Below are positions 6,993-14,151 of a stretch of DNA of 19,842 nucleotides, one piece after another. Position numbers and translations under genes: made by a program. The stretch is from contig CATNEU010000005.1 of assembly GCA_950097605.1 (NCBI GenBank), positions 1 through 19,842 of the forward strand. Reading direction: 5' to 3'. The stretch comes from an uncultured Oscillospiraceae bacterium. Its GTDB lineage: Bacteria > Bacillota > Clostridia > Oscillospirales > Ruminococcaceae. The notes below the pieces were generated by a model. The model was not told the origin of the DNA. It saw nothing but the letters and a program-made list of their open reading frames with translations, and ran no database searches. Within the stretch, counting starts at the first letter, position 1; the number at the start of each line of letters is the position of its first letter.

Positions 6993-7568
6993 TTATTCTT
7001 CCTTGGTCTTGCGGCGCCTGTCGTGATACCGGCCGCCCAGCTTTTCGGGGAACAGCCTGTGCGCAAACCGGAGGATTTCCGCGTTCATGCTGCTTTTGGG
7101 AATCGCATAGAGGCGGTCTTTGGTCGATTGCAGCGCAAACTGCTCGTCGTCCTCAAAAATCTCAATCGCATCGGTGAACATAAACACATATTCCGCGCCG
7201 TCATACCGAATGATTACGCCGCGCGAATAGAGCGTCACCTGATACTGCACGTTTTCCCGGCTCATTTCCCGGGCGATCTTCCTGCGCTGGAGATAGGGCG
7301 CCAGCCAGATAAACACGATCAAAGCCACCGGCAGCAACCCCAGAAACAAATACGTAGAGAGCTGTGGCGCGCCGAAAAAGCTCGCCAGATACACGACCGA
7401 AAGAAAGCCCAATACCCAGGTTTGAATCAGCTTGCCCTTTTTGTTGGTACGGTTGAACGCTTCGCGCAGGCAACGCATGATTTGCTCATAGGTCAGGGTA
7501 TACGAAAAGGTTGGCCCTTCCTGCGGACCAATGCGGCTCAAGTCCATTGTTTCCAGATTATCCACCAT
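6993..7568 (-). CDS. YcxB-like two-TM membrane protein, copy 1
   Basis: A 191-residue protein. The start at 7568 is chosen because AGGATGG lies 8 nt upstream; an ATG at 7580 is in frame but too close to it. Two hydrophobic helices (about 50-67 and 71-93) form a hairpin, followed by a basic turn (QRRKIAR) and a C-terminal soluble domain of about 90 residues. That domain contains a beta-strand pattern ending in AIPK (155-158) and an amphipathic helix, as in the YcxB family (PF14317). The N-terminal ~45 residues are soluble and the extreme C-terminus is basic. Function of the family is not established. It is the last of three neighbouring paralogues and immediately precedes gyrA, with its own promoter just upstream. 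Family assignment is from layout and the IPK motif, so moderately sure. Confidence 0.75.
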   Translation of the reverse strand: MVDNLETMDLSRIGPQEGPTFSYTLTYEQIMRCLREAFNRTNKKGKLIQTWVLGFLSVVYLASFFGAPQLSTYLFLGLLPVALIVFIWLAPYLQRRKIAREMSRENVQYQVTLYSRGVIIRYDGAEYVFMFTDAIEIFEDDEQFALQSTKDRLYAIPKSSMNAEILRFAHRLFPEKLGGRYHDRRRKTKEE

Positions 7569-7592
7569 AAGAATATCCATCCTGTATTAAAA

Positions 7593-7622
7593 ATTATAAT
7601 TGATACAAAGTGTTGTTATCAA
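7593..7622 (-). promoter_or_regulatory. Sigma-A type promoter for YcxB-like copy 1 and gyrA
   Basis: On the minus strand TTGATA (plus positions 7617-7622) is followed after 18 bp by a perfect TATAAT (7593-7598). The -35 overlaps the stop codon of YcxB-like copy 2. Transcription would begin about 20 nt before the start at 7568. I found no comparably good promoter in the 90 bp directly before gyrA, so this is the best candidate for gyrA expression independent of gyrB. Confidence 0.72.
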
Positions 7623-8188
7623 AGCTCTTGAAACGGCTTTTCATAGGCCGCGCACTGCGTTTGCAGATAGTGGTGAAACGCCTCTGCGCGTTCCCCCTCA
7701 AAAACCCGCTTGGGAATGATGATGCCCCGCCCGGCGTCCAGCATCAGCAGATAGTGGTTTTCCGCGTTGTATACCCCATCGGAGTCCAGCCAGTCCACAA
7801 CGTTTGTCTCGCCGCCGCAGGTTTCCTCAATCCGGTCCCCAAAAAGCCGCAGGCCGATTTCGCTGTGCAGATATTCGCTTTTGTCATACGCTTTTTTTGC
7901 CGCGCGTGCAATCAGCTTTTTATAGATCACTTTGTAATACGTGAGGGAGTATGCCGCAAACAGCAGCAGGATCACCCCCATGAGCAGGTACGGCGGCAAA
8001 CCAAAACGGTCGGTCCAGAAATACAAAAGCAGCAGCACTACGCCAAACACCGCCTCCAGCGCGCCCAGAACTGTGAGCTTGCGGCGGCTTTTTTGCGCCG
8101 CTCCTTCGGACAGGCTCTGGTTGAACTCGAGATAATCCTCATATTGGATCCGCAGCGTCAGCACAAAGGCCGGGTTGGTATCCTCCAT
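7619..8188 (-). CDS. YcxB-like two-TM membrane protein, copy 2
   Basis: A 189-residue protein. The ATG at 8188 follows GAGGAGGTGG by 6 nt; an in-frame ATG at 8206 would lie upstream of this site and is rejected. Layout equals copy 1: soluble N-terminus (1-38), two helices (about 39-58 and 66-87), a Lys/Arg-rich turn (YKKLIARAAKKA), then a beta-rich domain with YLLMLDAGRGIIIPKRVF (146-163) and a terminal helix. This is the clearest YcxB-type C-terminal domain of the three; IIIPK followed by an aromatic residue is the family signature. It ends at the promoter that serves copy 1. The sequence identity between copies is low outside this signature, so the duplications are old or the genes were assembled separately. 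Molecular function unknown. Confidence 0.8.
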   Translation of the reverse strand: MEDTNPAFVLTLRIQYEDYLEFNQSLSEGAAQKSRRKLTVLGALEAVFGVVLLLLYFWTDRFGLPPYLLMGVILLLFAAYSLTYYKVIYKKLIARAAKKAYDKSEYLHSEIGLRLFGDRIEETCGGETNVVDWLDSDGVYNAENHYLLMLDAGRGIIIPKRVFEGERAEAFHHYLQTQCAAYEKPFQEL

Positions 8189-8226
8189 AGCAGCCCACCT
8201 CCTCATCCGGCGCGCACCGGCAGCCC

Positions 8227-8841
8227 CTACAGGATCTGCACCGGCACATTGAGTTTGTCCCGCAGCAGCGCAAGCAACGTCTCATAGTCCTCTTCGCCAA
8301 TCAGCTCTTTGGGGATGACGATGCTCCTCTTTTGCGGAAACACGAGAAAAACCGTGCCGTCGATCTCATAGCAGGCGCGCACCTGCCGGTATGCCGGCAT
8401 CTGCTCCTCCCCGCTGCGGGCATAGGAAAAGCCTTCGGTTTCTCCAAAGTCGATCTGCACGTCGTCGTAATAATCCTCTTCGATTTTATTGCCCTCGTCG
8501 ATTTCGTCTTCAATCGAGCGCTCCGCCTTTTTGCGGACCTGCTCGTAAAACGCCTTGTAATCAAAGTGTTTGCATTTGAGATACTTGCGAATATTCGATA
8601 CCACCGAATAGATGCAGACCGCCTCGCAGACCAGCGCAACCAGCAGGCTGAATACACCGAAATACCACAGCGCCGCAACCACCAGCGCAAGCGCGCAGAC
8701 CAAAATCACCGGCCCTTTGGTGTAGCGGATGCGCAGATTGTTTTGGGTCTGCTGTTCCATCATATTCTGCATGGCAACTGCTTTGGCATGCTCATACACG
8801 CCGTTTTCATATTCGAGAGAAAGCGCCACGGTGTTTGCCAT
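8227..8841 (-). CDS. YcxB-like two-TM membrane protein, copy 3
   Basis: A 204-residue protein starting at 8841, nine nt after AGGTG; an in-frame ATG at 8859 has no site. Two adjacent hydrophobic helices (about 44-60 and 62-82) are followed by a basic stretch (RKYLKCKHF), a long acidic linker unique to this copy (107-127, rich in Glu/Asp), and a C-terminal domain with VFLVFPQKRSIVIPKELI (164-181). The IPK signature and the two-helix layout tie it to the other two copies. It starts 67 bp after the gyrB stop codon, and a perfect odd palindrome CATCAAATTTTGATG (8865-8879) lies in that gap. No promoter was recognised there, so it is probably read from the gyrB transcript. Function unknown. Confidence 0.75.
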   Translation of the reverse strand: MANTVALSLEYENGVYEHAKAVAMQNMMEQQTQNNLRIRYTKGPVILVCALALVVAALWYFGVFSLLVALVCEAVCIYSVVSNIRKYLKCKHFDYKAFYEQVRKKAERSIEDEIDEGNKIEEDYYDDVQIDFGETEGFSYARSGEEQMPAYRQVRACYEIDGTVFLVFPQKRSIVIPKELIGEEDYETLLALLRDKLNVPVQIL

Positions 8842-8908
8842 TGGTAAAATCACCTGCATTTATCCATCAAATTTTGATGCGGCCCCGCAGGGCTGCAAGA
8901 TATACGGG

Positions 8909-10843
8909 TTATACATCAAGGTTTTGCACAAACTTGGCGTTGCGCTCGATGAATTCACGGCGCGGCGCCACTTTGTCGCCCATCAAAATCGTAAAGATCT
9001 CGTCGGCGCGCTCGGCGTCCTCCAGTTCTACCTTGAGGATCGTGCGGTTTTCCGGGTCCATCGTGGTTTCCCAGAGCTGCAGCGGGTCCATCTCGCCGAG
9101 GCCTTTGTAACGCTGGATGTCCACCTTTGCACCGTTTTCACCCGAAAGCTCCGCAATAAACGCATCCCGCTGCCCATCGGAATAGGCATAGCGCACCTGC
9201 TTGCCGCGCGACAGCTTAAACAGGGGCGGCTGCGCGATATAGATATGGCCTTCCTTCACCAGCGGCTTCATAAACCGGAAGAAGAAGGTCAATAGCAGCG
9301 TGCGGATGTGCGAACCGTCCACGTCGGCATCGGCCATGATGATTACTTTGCCGTAGCGCAGCCTGGACAGGTCGAACTCATCGCCAATGCCGCAGCCCAG
9401 CGCCGTGACGACCGGCATGAGCTTATCGTTGCCATAGACGCGGTCGAGCCGGGCCTTTTCCACATTGAGCATTTTGCCCCAAAGCGGCAGAATGGCCTGA
9501 AAACGGCGGTCGCGTCCCTCCTTGGCGGAGCCGCCTGCCGAATCGCCCTCGACAATATAGATCTCGGTCATTTCGGTGTCCTTTTCGGAGCAGTCTGCAA
9601 GCTTGCCGGGCAGCGCAGCGGTTTCAAGCGCCGATTTGCGGCGGGTCAGCTCACGCGCCTTGCGGGCGGCCTCTCTCGCGCGGGCGGCGCCCAGCGCCTT
9701 CTCGAAAATCGCCTTGGCCACCGCCGGGTTTTCCTCGAAGTAGGTCATAAGCTTATCATACACAAGCCCCTCGACGAGCTGCCGGCATTCCGTGTTTCCG
9801 AGTTTGGCCTTGGTCTGGCCCTCGAATTGGGCCTCCTGCAGCTTGACGCTGACAATTGCCGTAATGCCCTCGCGCACGTCCTCGCCCGTAAGCTTTTTAT
9901 CCGATTCCTTGAGGATGCCGTATTTGCGGCCATAGTCGTTGAACACCCGTGTCAGAGCGGCTTTAAACCCCGTCTCGTGGGTGCCGCCCTCGGTGGTGTG
10001 AATATTGTTTGCAAACGAGAGGATGGTCTCGTTGTAACTGTCGTTGTACTGGAAGGCCACTTCGGCAACCGAGTCGCCCTCGCTGGCCTTGAGATAGATC
10101 ACCGGCTCGTGCAGCACCTCAAGTGCCTTGCGGCGGTGAATGTGCTCCACAAAACTGCGGATACCGCCCTCATAGTACAGCCGCTCTCCGGTTTCCAGTC
10201 CGGGACGGCTATCCTGGATTTCAATTGTCAGGCCCGCGTTTAAAAACGCCTGCTCGCGCATGCGTGTGAGCAGCACGTCGTAGTCGAACGCGGTATCCTC
10301 AAAGACAGTGGCATCCGGCTTGAAGGTCACGGTGGTGCCGGTTTGTTCCGCCGGGCCCTCGTTTTGCAGGTCTCTGACCAGCTTGCCGCGCTCAAAGCGC
10401 TCGGTGAAGCGGCTGCCGTTGTAGCAAACCTCCACCTCGGTCCATTCGGACAGCGCGTTGACAACCGACGCGCCGACGCCGTGCAGGCCGCCCGACACCT
10501 TGTATCCGCTGCCGCCGAACTTACCGCCCGCGTGCAGCTTGGTGAACACCAGCGTCACAGTCGGGATCCCGAGCTTTGGGTGGATACCCGTGGGGATGCC
10601 GCGTCCATTGTCCCGCACGCGGATGATGTCCCCCTCCAGGATTTCCACCTGGATTTCGGTACAGACGCCCGCGAGTGCCTCGTCGATCGAGTTATCGACG
10701 ATCTCATAGACCAGGTGGTGCAGGCCCCTTGGCCCCGTCGACCCGATGTACATGCCCGGGCGTTTGCGCACCGCTTCAAGCCCTTCGAGTACCTGTATGT
10801 CGTTTTCATCGTAGTTTGCCGTATAGTTTTGGGTGTTGTCCAC
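8909..10843 (-). CDS. gyrB: DNA gyrase subunit B
   Basis: A 644-residue protein with a GTG start at 10843, 7 nt after GGAGGG. GyrB supplies the ATPase and TOPRIM parts of gyrase. The Bergerat ATP site is complete: Glu47 and Asn51 in YEIVDNSIDEA, DNGRGIP (78-84) and GGLHGVGASVVNAL (118-131). The transducer Lys is in QTKAKLGN (343-350). The TOPRIM domain has EGDSAGG (432-438) and DADVDG (505-510), and the C-terminal QRYKGLGEMDP is present. The sequence between the TOPRIM motifs reads PLWGKMLNVEKAR, placing Trp455 at the position of E. coli Lys447. Length fits the short Firmicutes form without the enterobacterial insert. It follows remB by 44 bp and is separated from gyrA by three YcxB-like genes. 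Confidence 0.98.
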   Translation of the reverse strand: MDNTQNYTANYDENDIQVLEGLEAVRKRPGMYIGSTGPRGLHHLVYEIVDNSIDEALAGVCTEIQVEILEGDIIRVRDNGRGIPTGIHPKLGIPTVTLVFTKLHAGGKFGGSGYKVSGGLHGVGASVVNALSEWTEVEVCYNGSRFTERFERGKLVRDLQNEGPAEQTGTTVTFKPDATVFEDTAFDYDVLLTRMREQAFLNAGLTIEIQDSRPGLETGERLYYEGGIRSFVEHIHRRKALEVLHEPVIYLKASEGDSVAEVAFQYNDSYNETILSFANNIHTTEGGTHETGFKAALTRVFNDYGRKYGILKESDKKLTGEDVREGITAIVSVKLQEAQFEGQTKAKLGNTECRQLVEGLVYDKLMTYFEENPAVAKAIFEKALGAARAREAARKARELTRRKSALETAALPGKLADCSEKDTEMTEIYIVEGDSAGGSAKEGRDRRFQAILPLWGKMLNVEKARLDRVYGNDKLMPVVTALGCGIGDEFDLSRLRYGKVIIMADADVDGSHIRTLLLTFFFRFMKPLVKEGHIYIAQPPLFKLSRGKQVRYAYSDGQRDAFIAELSGENGAKVDIQRYKGLGEMDPLQLWETTMDPENRTILKVELEDAERADEIFTILMGDKVAPRREFIERNAKFVQNLDV

Positions 10844-10887
10844 TCGGTAACCCTCCTAAGACTGTTTGTTTCGTATTCCGCGCCCCT

Positions 10888-11160
10888 CTATGGAAGATTG
10901 GAGATCCCTTGCAGGAATCCCGTGCGCTTTTTAAGTGTCTGCGAGGAAATCTGCGAAATATACACAGTGGCTTTGCGCCGCCGCACACAGACAATAAAGC
11001 TCTTGGGCAGCTCGGTGCAGACGTTGACCACCCTGCCCGCCCGCTCTGCGCGCGCCAGATACATTTTGGTAAATTTGGAAATCGAGGTGTTTTCCAGATC
11101 AAAAATCCCAATGATATCCTCAAGCAGGACAACCGTGTCCTGGCCCAGATGCAAATACAT
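10888..11160 (-). CDS. remB: Extracellular matrix regulator RemB family (DUF370, YaaB)
   Basis: A 90-residue protein starting MYLHLGQDTVVLLED. The ATG at 11160 is preferred because family members begin at this point; an ATG three codons upstream (11169) is possible, and the purine-rich stretch GGCGGGGAATGGTG serves either imperfectly. The DUF370 hallmarks are IIGIFDL (19-25), a basic central helix, and CVRRRKATVYISQISSQTL. RemA/RemB proteins of Firmicutes are small DNA-binding regulators of matrix genes in Bacillus. Its place between recF and gyrB is exactly that of B. subtilis remB (yaaB), which strengthens the call. It is transcribed with gyrB from the promoter at 11357-11365 after a leader of about 190 nt. 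Confidence 0.92.
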   Translation of the reverse strand: MYLHLGQDTVVLLEDIIGIFDLENTSISKFTKMYLARAERAGRVVNVCTELPKSFIVCVRRRKATVYISQISSQTLKKRTGFLQGISNLP

Positions 11161-11193
11161 ATTCACCATTCCCCGCCGTTTGGTTTGTCCGGG

Positions 11194-11222
11194 TAAAAAA
11201 ATACGGACCGCGCCGCCCGGTC
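11194..11222 (-). terminator. Terminator-like hairpin in the remB-gyrB leader
   Basis: On the minus strand GACCG (11218-11222) pairs with CGGTC (11206-11210) around a 7-nt GC-rich loop, followed after CGTA by seven Ts (plus positions about 11195-11201). It lies inside the leader, 34 nt before the remB start and well after the promoter, so it can act as an attenuator rather than a gene-end terminator. The stem is short (5 bp, all but one pair GC). Confidence 0.5.
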
Positions 11223-11356
11223 AGACGACGGTTGCCGCTGCAAAAAACGCCGATAAACGCGCAATTGACAGCGAAAAAGACAGCCTTTGAAGCGTTTCCC
11301 GCAGAAACCATCGGCAGGAGGGGCGGCGCCGCCGGACTGTCTCAACAAGTAGTATG

Positions 11357-11365
11357 ATTATAGCA
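11357..11365 (-). promoter_or_regulatory. Extended -10 promoter for remB-gyrB
   Basis: The minus strand reads TGCTATAAT, a perfect extended -10, at plus 11357-11365; no good -35 is seen at 16-18 bp. Immediately upstream at 11372-11380 is TGTGGATAC on the plus strand, one base from the DnaA box TGTGGATAA. Transcription starting near 11350 gives a leader of about 190 nt before remB, containing the palindrome GGCGGCGCCGCC and the hairpin at 11194-11222. This 287-bp interval holds no gene. Confidence 0.65.
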
Positions 11366-11386
11366 AAAAAATGTGGATACAAAATG

Positions 11387-11446
11387 AATAACAGCGATAA
11401 AACACACCTCAAAACGTCTAAAAATCCGTGTTTCACCGCTGTTATT
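11387..11446 (-). terminator. Terminator after recF
   Basis: AATAACAGCG (11387-11396) and CGCTGTTATT (11437-11446) are perfect 10-bp complements. Inside, AAACAC (11400-11405) and GTGTTT (11428-11433) continue the pairing after a small internal loop. It starts 1 bp past the recF stop codon and is followed on the minus strand by a T-rich stretch. It ends the dnaA-dnaN-yaaA-recF transcript and isolates the remB-gyrB promoter. Confidence 0.72.
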
Positions 11447-11447
11447 T

Positions 11448-12521
11448 TTATACAATTTGTCCTTGTTTCATCTGGAAGACCGCACCGCCGGACAGCGCCG
11501 AAAAGCTGCTGGGATCGCAGCAGGTTAAAAACACCTGCCGGCCTCCAAGGCTGTTGAGTACAAAGTCTTGCCGGCGAACGTCCAGCTCGCTGAGCACGTC
11601 GTCCAAAAGAACCACTGGCGTCTCTCCGGTGGTTTTCTCCACAATTTCGCTCTCGGCAACTTTCAGCGCCAGCGCTGCGCTGCGCTGCTGTCCCTGCGAG
11701 GCAAACCGCTTGCAGGACAACCCGTCGATCCGCAGTTCTAAATCGTCCCGGTGCGGGCCCGCTGTTGTAAACCCGGCCGCAAGATCGGCTTGCAGCCGTT
11801 GCGCAAAAACCTGTGCGAAATCCTGTTCGGTCCGGCAGTCCTCTCCAATGCCCGCGCTGTAAACCACCGAAAGCGCCTCGGCGCCCCGGCTGATCCCCGC
11901 ATACACCGCGGCTGCGCTCTGTTGCAGCATCGCGGTATATTCCCGCCGCAGGCGGGTGATGACACAGGCGCACCGCGCAAGCGATGTGTCAAACGCCTCG
12001 ATCACCGCAGCGCCGCCGTAGCGCGCGTTTTTCAGCAGCGCATTGCGCTGTGCGAGGTTCCGCTCGTATTCGCCAAGCGCCGCGGCATACCGCGGGCGGA
12101 GCTGCGTCAGTGCGCTGTCGAGGAACTCCCGCCGGCATTTGGGGCCGCTTTTGACGAGATCGAGATGGTCGGGCGAGAAGACCACAGCGTAAAACGCGCC
12201 GGCCAGCCTGGATGCGCCGGGCAGTTTTACACCGTTGAGAAACGCGGATTTGACGCCTGACAGCACGAGGCGGGCCGTATTGTCCCGCACTGAATTCTGA
12301 AACTCCATGTAAACATTGGCCTCAGGCCGATTTAAACGCACCATTTCGGCGTCTTTTGCACCGCGGAAGCTCTTATCCCCAGTGAACAGCCAGATGGCTT
12401 CCAGGAGATTTGTCTTGCCCTGGGCGTTATCCCCGTAAATCACGTTGATCGAAGGGGCGGGAGCGAGCTCCACCGAGGCAAGGTTCCTGAAATCGCAAAA
12501 CGAGAGCTTGGTTATCTGCAC
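11448..12521 (-). CDS. recF: DNA replication and repair protein RecF
   Basis: A 357-residue SMC-like ATPase that loads or stabilises RecA on gapped DNA together with RecO and RecR. Walker A is GDNAQGKT (30-37), the ABC signature region is ASQGQQRSAALAL, and Walker B is VVLLDDVLSELD (303-314). The N-terminal ITKLSFCDFRNL is typical of RecF. The GTG start at 12521 overlaps the yaaA stop by 10 nt, so translation is probably coupled; GAGG lies 10 nt upstream of it. Length matches the family. Transcribed behind dnaA-dnaN-yaaA and closed by the hairpin directly after the stop codon. Confidence 0.97.
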   Translation of the reverse strand: MQITKLSFCDFRNLASVELAPAPSINVIYGDNAQGKTNLLEAIWLFTGDKSFRGAKDAEMVRLNRPEANVYMEFQNSVRDNTARLVLSGVKSAFLNGVKLPGASRLAGAFYAVVFSPDHLDLVKSGPKCRREFLDSALTQLRPRYAAALGEYERNLAQRNALLKNARYGGAAVIEAFDTSLARCACVITRLRREYTAMLQQSAAAVYAGISRGAEALSVVYSAGIGEDCRTEQDFAQVFAQRLQADLAAGFTTAGPHRDDLELRIDGLSCKRFASQGQQRSAALALKVAESEIVEKTTGETPVVLLDDVLSELDVRRQDFVLNSLGGRQVFLTCCDPSSFSALSGGAVFQMKQGQIV

Positions 12522-12736
12522 GGCCCCACAACCTCAATCCTGATATCCTCAATCAACACGGCATCGCCGGGCCGGAGCTTTTTGCCGCGCAGCAGGCAGG
12601 GTTCCCCATTGATCACGCAGACGCCCGAGGCCACAATTTCCTTGGCCTGGCCGCCGGTGTCCGCAATGCCCGTGAATTTGAGCAGTTGATCAAGCCGGAT
12701 ATACGCGGTTGCAATCTCAATTTTCTCAGTTTTCAT
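12512..12736 (-). CDS. yaaA: S4-domain RNA-binding protein YaaA
   Basis: A 74-residue protein made almost entirely of one S4 domain: RLDQLLKFTGIADTGGQAKE (14-33), then VCVINGEPCLLRGKKLRPGD. S4 domains bind structured RNA; YaaA/YbcJ-type proteins in this position have been linked to ribosome assembly in Bacillus, a family-level statement not shown here. The ATG at 12736 lies 11 nt inside the 3' end of dnaN, with GAGGTTG about 6 nt upstream, and the gene overlaps recF at its other end. This tight packing is conserved in Firmicutes origins. Confidence 0.93.
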   Translation of the reverse strand: MKTEKIEIATAYIRLDQLLKFTGIADTGGQAKEIVASGVCVINGEPCLLRGKKLRPGDAVLIEDIRIEVVGPCR

Positions 12737-13835
12737 TTTTCAACCTCACGGGCAGCACCAGAAACAAAAAGTCCTCCCCCGAAACCGGCACAATCTTCAT
12801 CGGGGAAAGCGGACCGCTGCTCTCGATTTTGACCTCCTCGCACTCGCAGGCTTTGAGCGCATCGGTCAGGTACCGGCTGTTGAAGCCGATGGACACGGCT
12901 TCACCCGTCAGTTCTACAGCGAGTTCGTCGAACGCCTTACCAATCGCAGTTGAGCAGGAAAGGGCAATTTTATTCTGCGAGAATTCGCAACGGATCGGAC
13001 TCTTTAACCGATCGGTTATCAAAAGAGCGATTCGTTCTATACTCTCTGTAAATTTTTTCGCATCCACGCGCACCGTGGTCAACGATGATGCAGGAATTGC
13101 AGCATCGTAATCCAGGAACTCTCCTTCCAACAGGCGGGAGATGACATTGTATGCGCCGCAGACAAAGACAATGTGTTTCGGGCCGATTTGGATTGAAAGC
13201 GTTTTTTCCTCATCGTCTGCAAGCAGCTTGGAAAGCTCGGAAAGCGTCTTACCCGGCACAACAAACTTCAACCGGTCCGGATAGGCTATTTTTTCCTTTC
13301 GGAGTGCGAGACGGAATCCATCAATCGAAACGATTTTCAAAAAGCCGTCTTTTAGATCGAAAAGGGATCCTGTTAAAATTGGTTTTTGATCGGTGATGGC
13401 GGTTGCAAACAGCGTCTGCCGGATCATGTTTTTGAGGGTTTTTTGCGAAATTTCCAACTGTTGGTCGCCGCCGGCGGCTGGAAGTTCGGGAAAATCGTTG
13501 GCGTCCATCCCTAAAATATTGAACTCACTGCTTCCGCAGCGAATGGTGGTGAGCAGTTTTTCGTCGCTTTGGATGGTGACTTGGTCGCCGGCCATGTGTT
13601 TGGTCATTTCGGAAAATAGCCGGGCATTTAAAACAATGCGGCCGGACTGTTTGTTTTCGGAGGCTATTTTTGTGGTGATGCCGAGTTCCAGATCATATCC
13701 GCTGAGCGTCAGGGTGTTTTCGGAGGCGTTCAGCAGAATTCCCTCGAGTGCAGGGATGGTGGATTTGCCGGGTACGGCCCGGGATACGGAGGAAACAGCG
13801 TCGCATAATAGTTGTCTGTCGCAGGTGACGAACAT
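12726..13835 (-). CDS. dnaN: DNA polymerase III beta subunit (sliding clamp)
   Basis: A 369-residue clamp protein. The start MFVTCDRQLLCDAV at 13835 is fixed by AAAGGAG 7 nt upstream; the open frame continues 22 codons further into the origin region but that part is not coding. Three repeated clamp domains are recognisable from the pattern LxGYDLELGI near the N-terminus, LFATAITDQKPILTGSLF in the middle and the C-terminal SPMKIVPV with FLFLVLPVRL. The dimeric ring tethers DNA polymerase to the template. It lies downstream of dnaA across the probable unwinding region and overlaps yaaA by 11 nt. A 14-bp palindrome CTTTCTCTAGAAAG just upstream of the start touches the ribosome site. Confidence 0.97.
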   Translation of the reverse strand: MFVTCDRQLLCDAVSSVSRAVPGKSTIPALEGILLNASENTLTLSGYDLELGITTKIASENKQSGRIVLNARLFSEMTKHMAGDQVTIQSDEKLLTTIRCGSSEFNILGMDANDFPELPAAGGDQQLEISQKTLKNMIRQTLFATAITDQKPILTGSLFDLKDGFLKIVSIDGFRLALRKEKIAYPDRLKFVVPGKTLSELSKLLADDEEKTLSIQIGPKHIVFVCGAYNVISRLLEGEFLDYDAAIPASSLTTVRVDAKKFTESIERIALLITDRLKSPIRCEFSQNKIALSCSTAIGKAFDELAVELTGEAVSIGFNSRYLTDALKACECEEVKIESSGPLSPMKIVPVSGEDFLFLVLPVRLKNEN

Positions 13836-13862
13836 ATTGAGGCTCCTTTCTCTAGAAAGACA

Positions 13863-13894
13863 GGTTATATTTAAATAGTAGTAGTAGTAGGGGG
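13863..13894 (-). other. Probable DNA unwinding element with DnaA-trio
   Basis: The plus strand carries five perfect TAG triplets (13876-13890) next to a run of Gs (13890-13894) and the AT-rich TTATATTTAAA (13865-13875). In B. subtilis the order DnaA boxes, GC-rich spacer, DnaA-trio (3'-GAT-5' repeats), AT-rich unwinding site, dnaN is the site where DnaA opens the duplex. The same order and polarity occur here between dnaA and dnaN. Five uninterrupted identical triplets is a very regular example. Confidence 0.8.
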
Positions 13895-13981
13895 CGTGCA
13901 AAAGTTGAAGAGGTGCGCAAAGTGCAGTGGCTGTGCGGGTTTATGCCGCATGCGTGCCGGATGAAACGGAAGACGGAAACT

Positions 13982-14061
13982 TGTGGAATGCTGCGGCAAA
14001 AAGAAATTTCCCACAATGGTGTGGAAAACCATGTGGGGAAAGTGGAAAACAGTGTGGAGAG
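13982..14061. other. DnaA-box cluster, dnaA-dnaN side of oriC
   Basis: Six DnaA-box-like 9-mers lie in 80 bp, most reading as TGTGGnnnn on the plus strand. The best is TGTGGAAAA at 14020-14028, which fits TTWTNCACA on the other strand. Weaker ones are TGTGGAATG (13982-13990), TTTCCCACA (14007-14015, opposite orientation), TGTGGGGAA (14032-14040), AGTGGAAAA (14041-14049) and TGTGGAGAG (14053-14061). Boxes, trio and AT-rich stretch together fill the 316-bp gap, which holds no gene. Confidence 0.78.
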
Positions 14062-14151
14062 GCGCTTGATTATGTAAACCAAGTGCAACCACTTTTTTTC
14101 AACCGGTTGGTTTTGTGAAGAGTGGAACTGTTGAGAATGTCTGCGCAGACC

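Noticed and set aside
5772..7631. 619-codon open frame on the plus strand opposite gyrA and YcxB-like copy 1
   Set aside because: Antisense to clear gyrA coding sequence; the product is His/Arg/Gln-rich without family motifs, a known effect of GC-rich codon bias on the opposite strand.
9308..11290. Two long plus-strand frames (311 and 315 codons) opposite gyrB and remB
   Set aside because: Both mirror gyrB/remB codons, carry no ribosome site and no recognisable domain.
13876..13890. TAG triplet run as a simple microsatellite
   Set aside because: Position between DnaA boxes, a G-run and an AT-rich tract upstream of dnaN fits the DnaA-trio far better than a random repeat.
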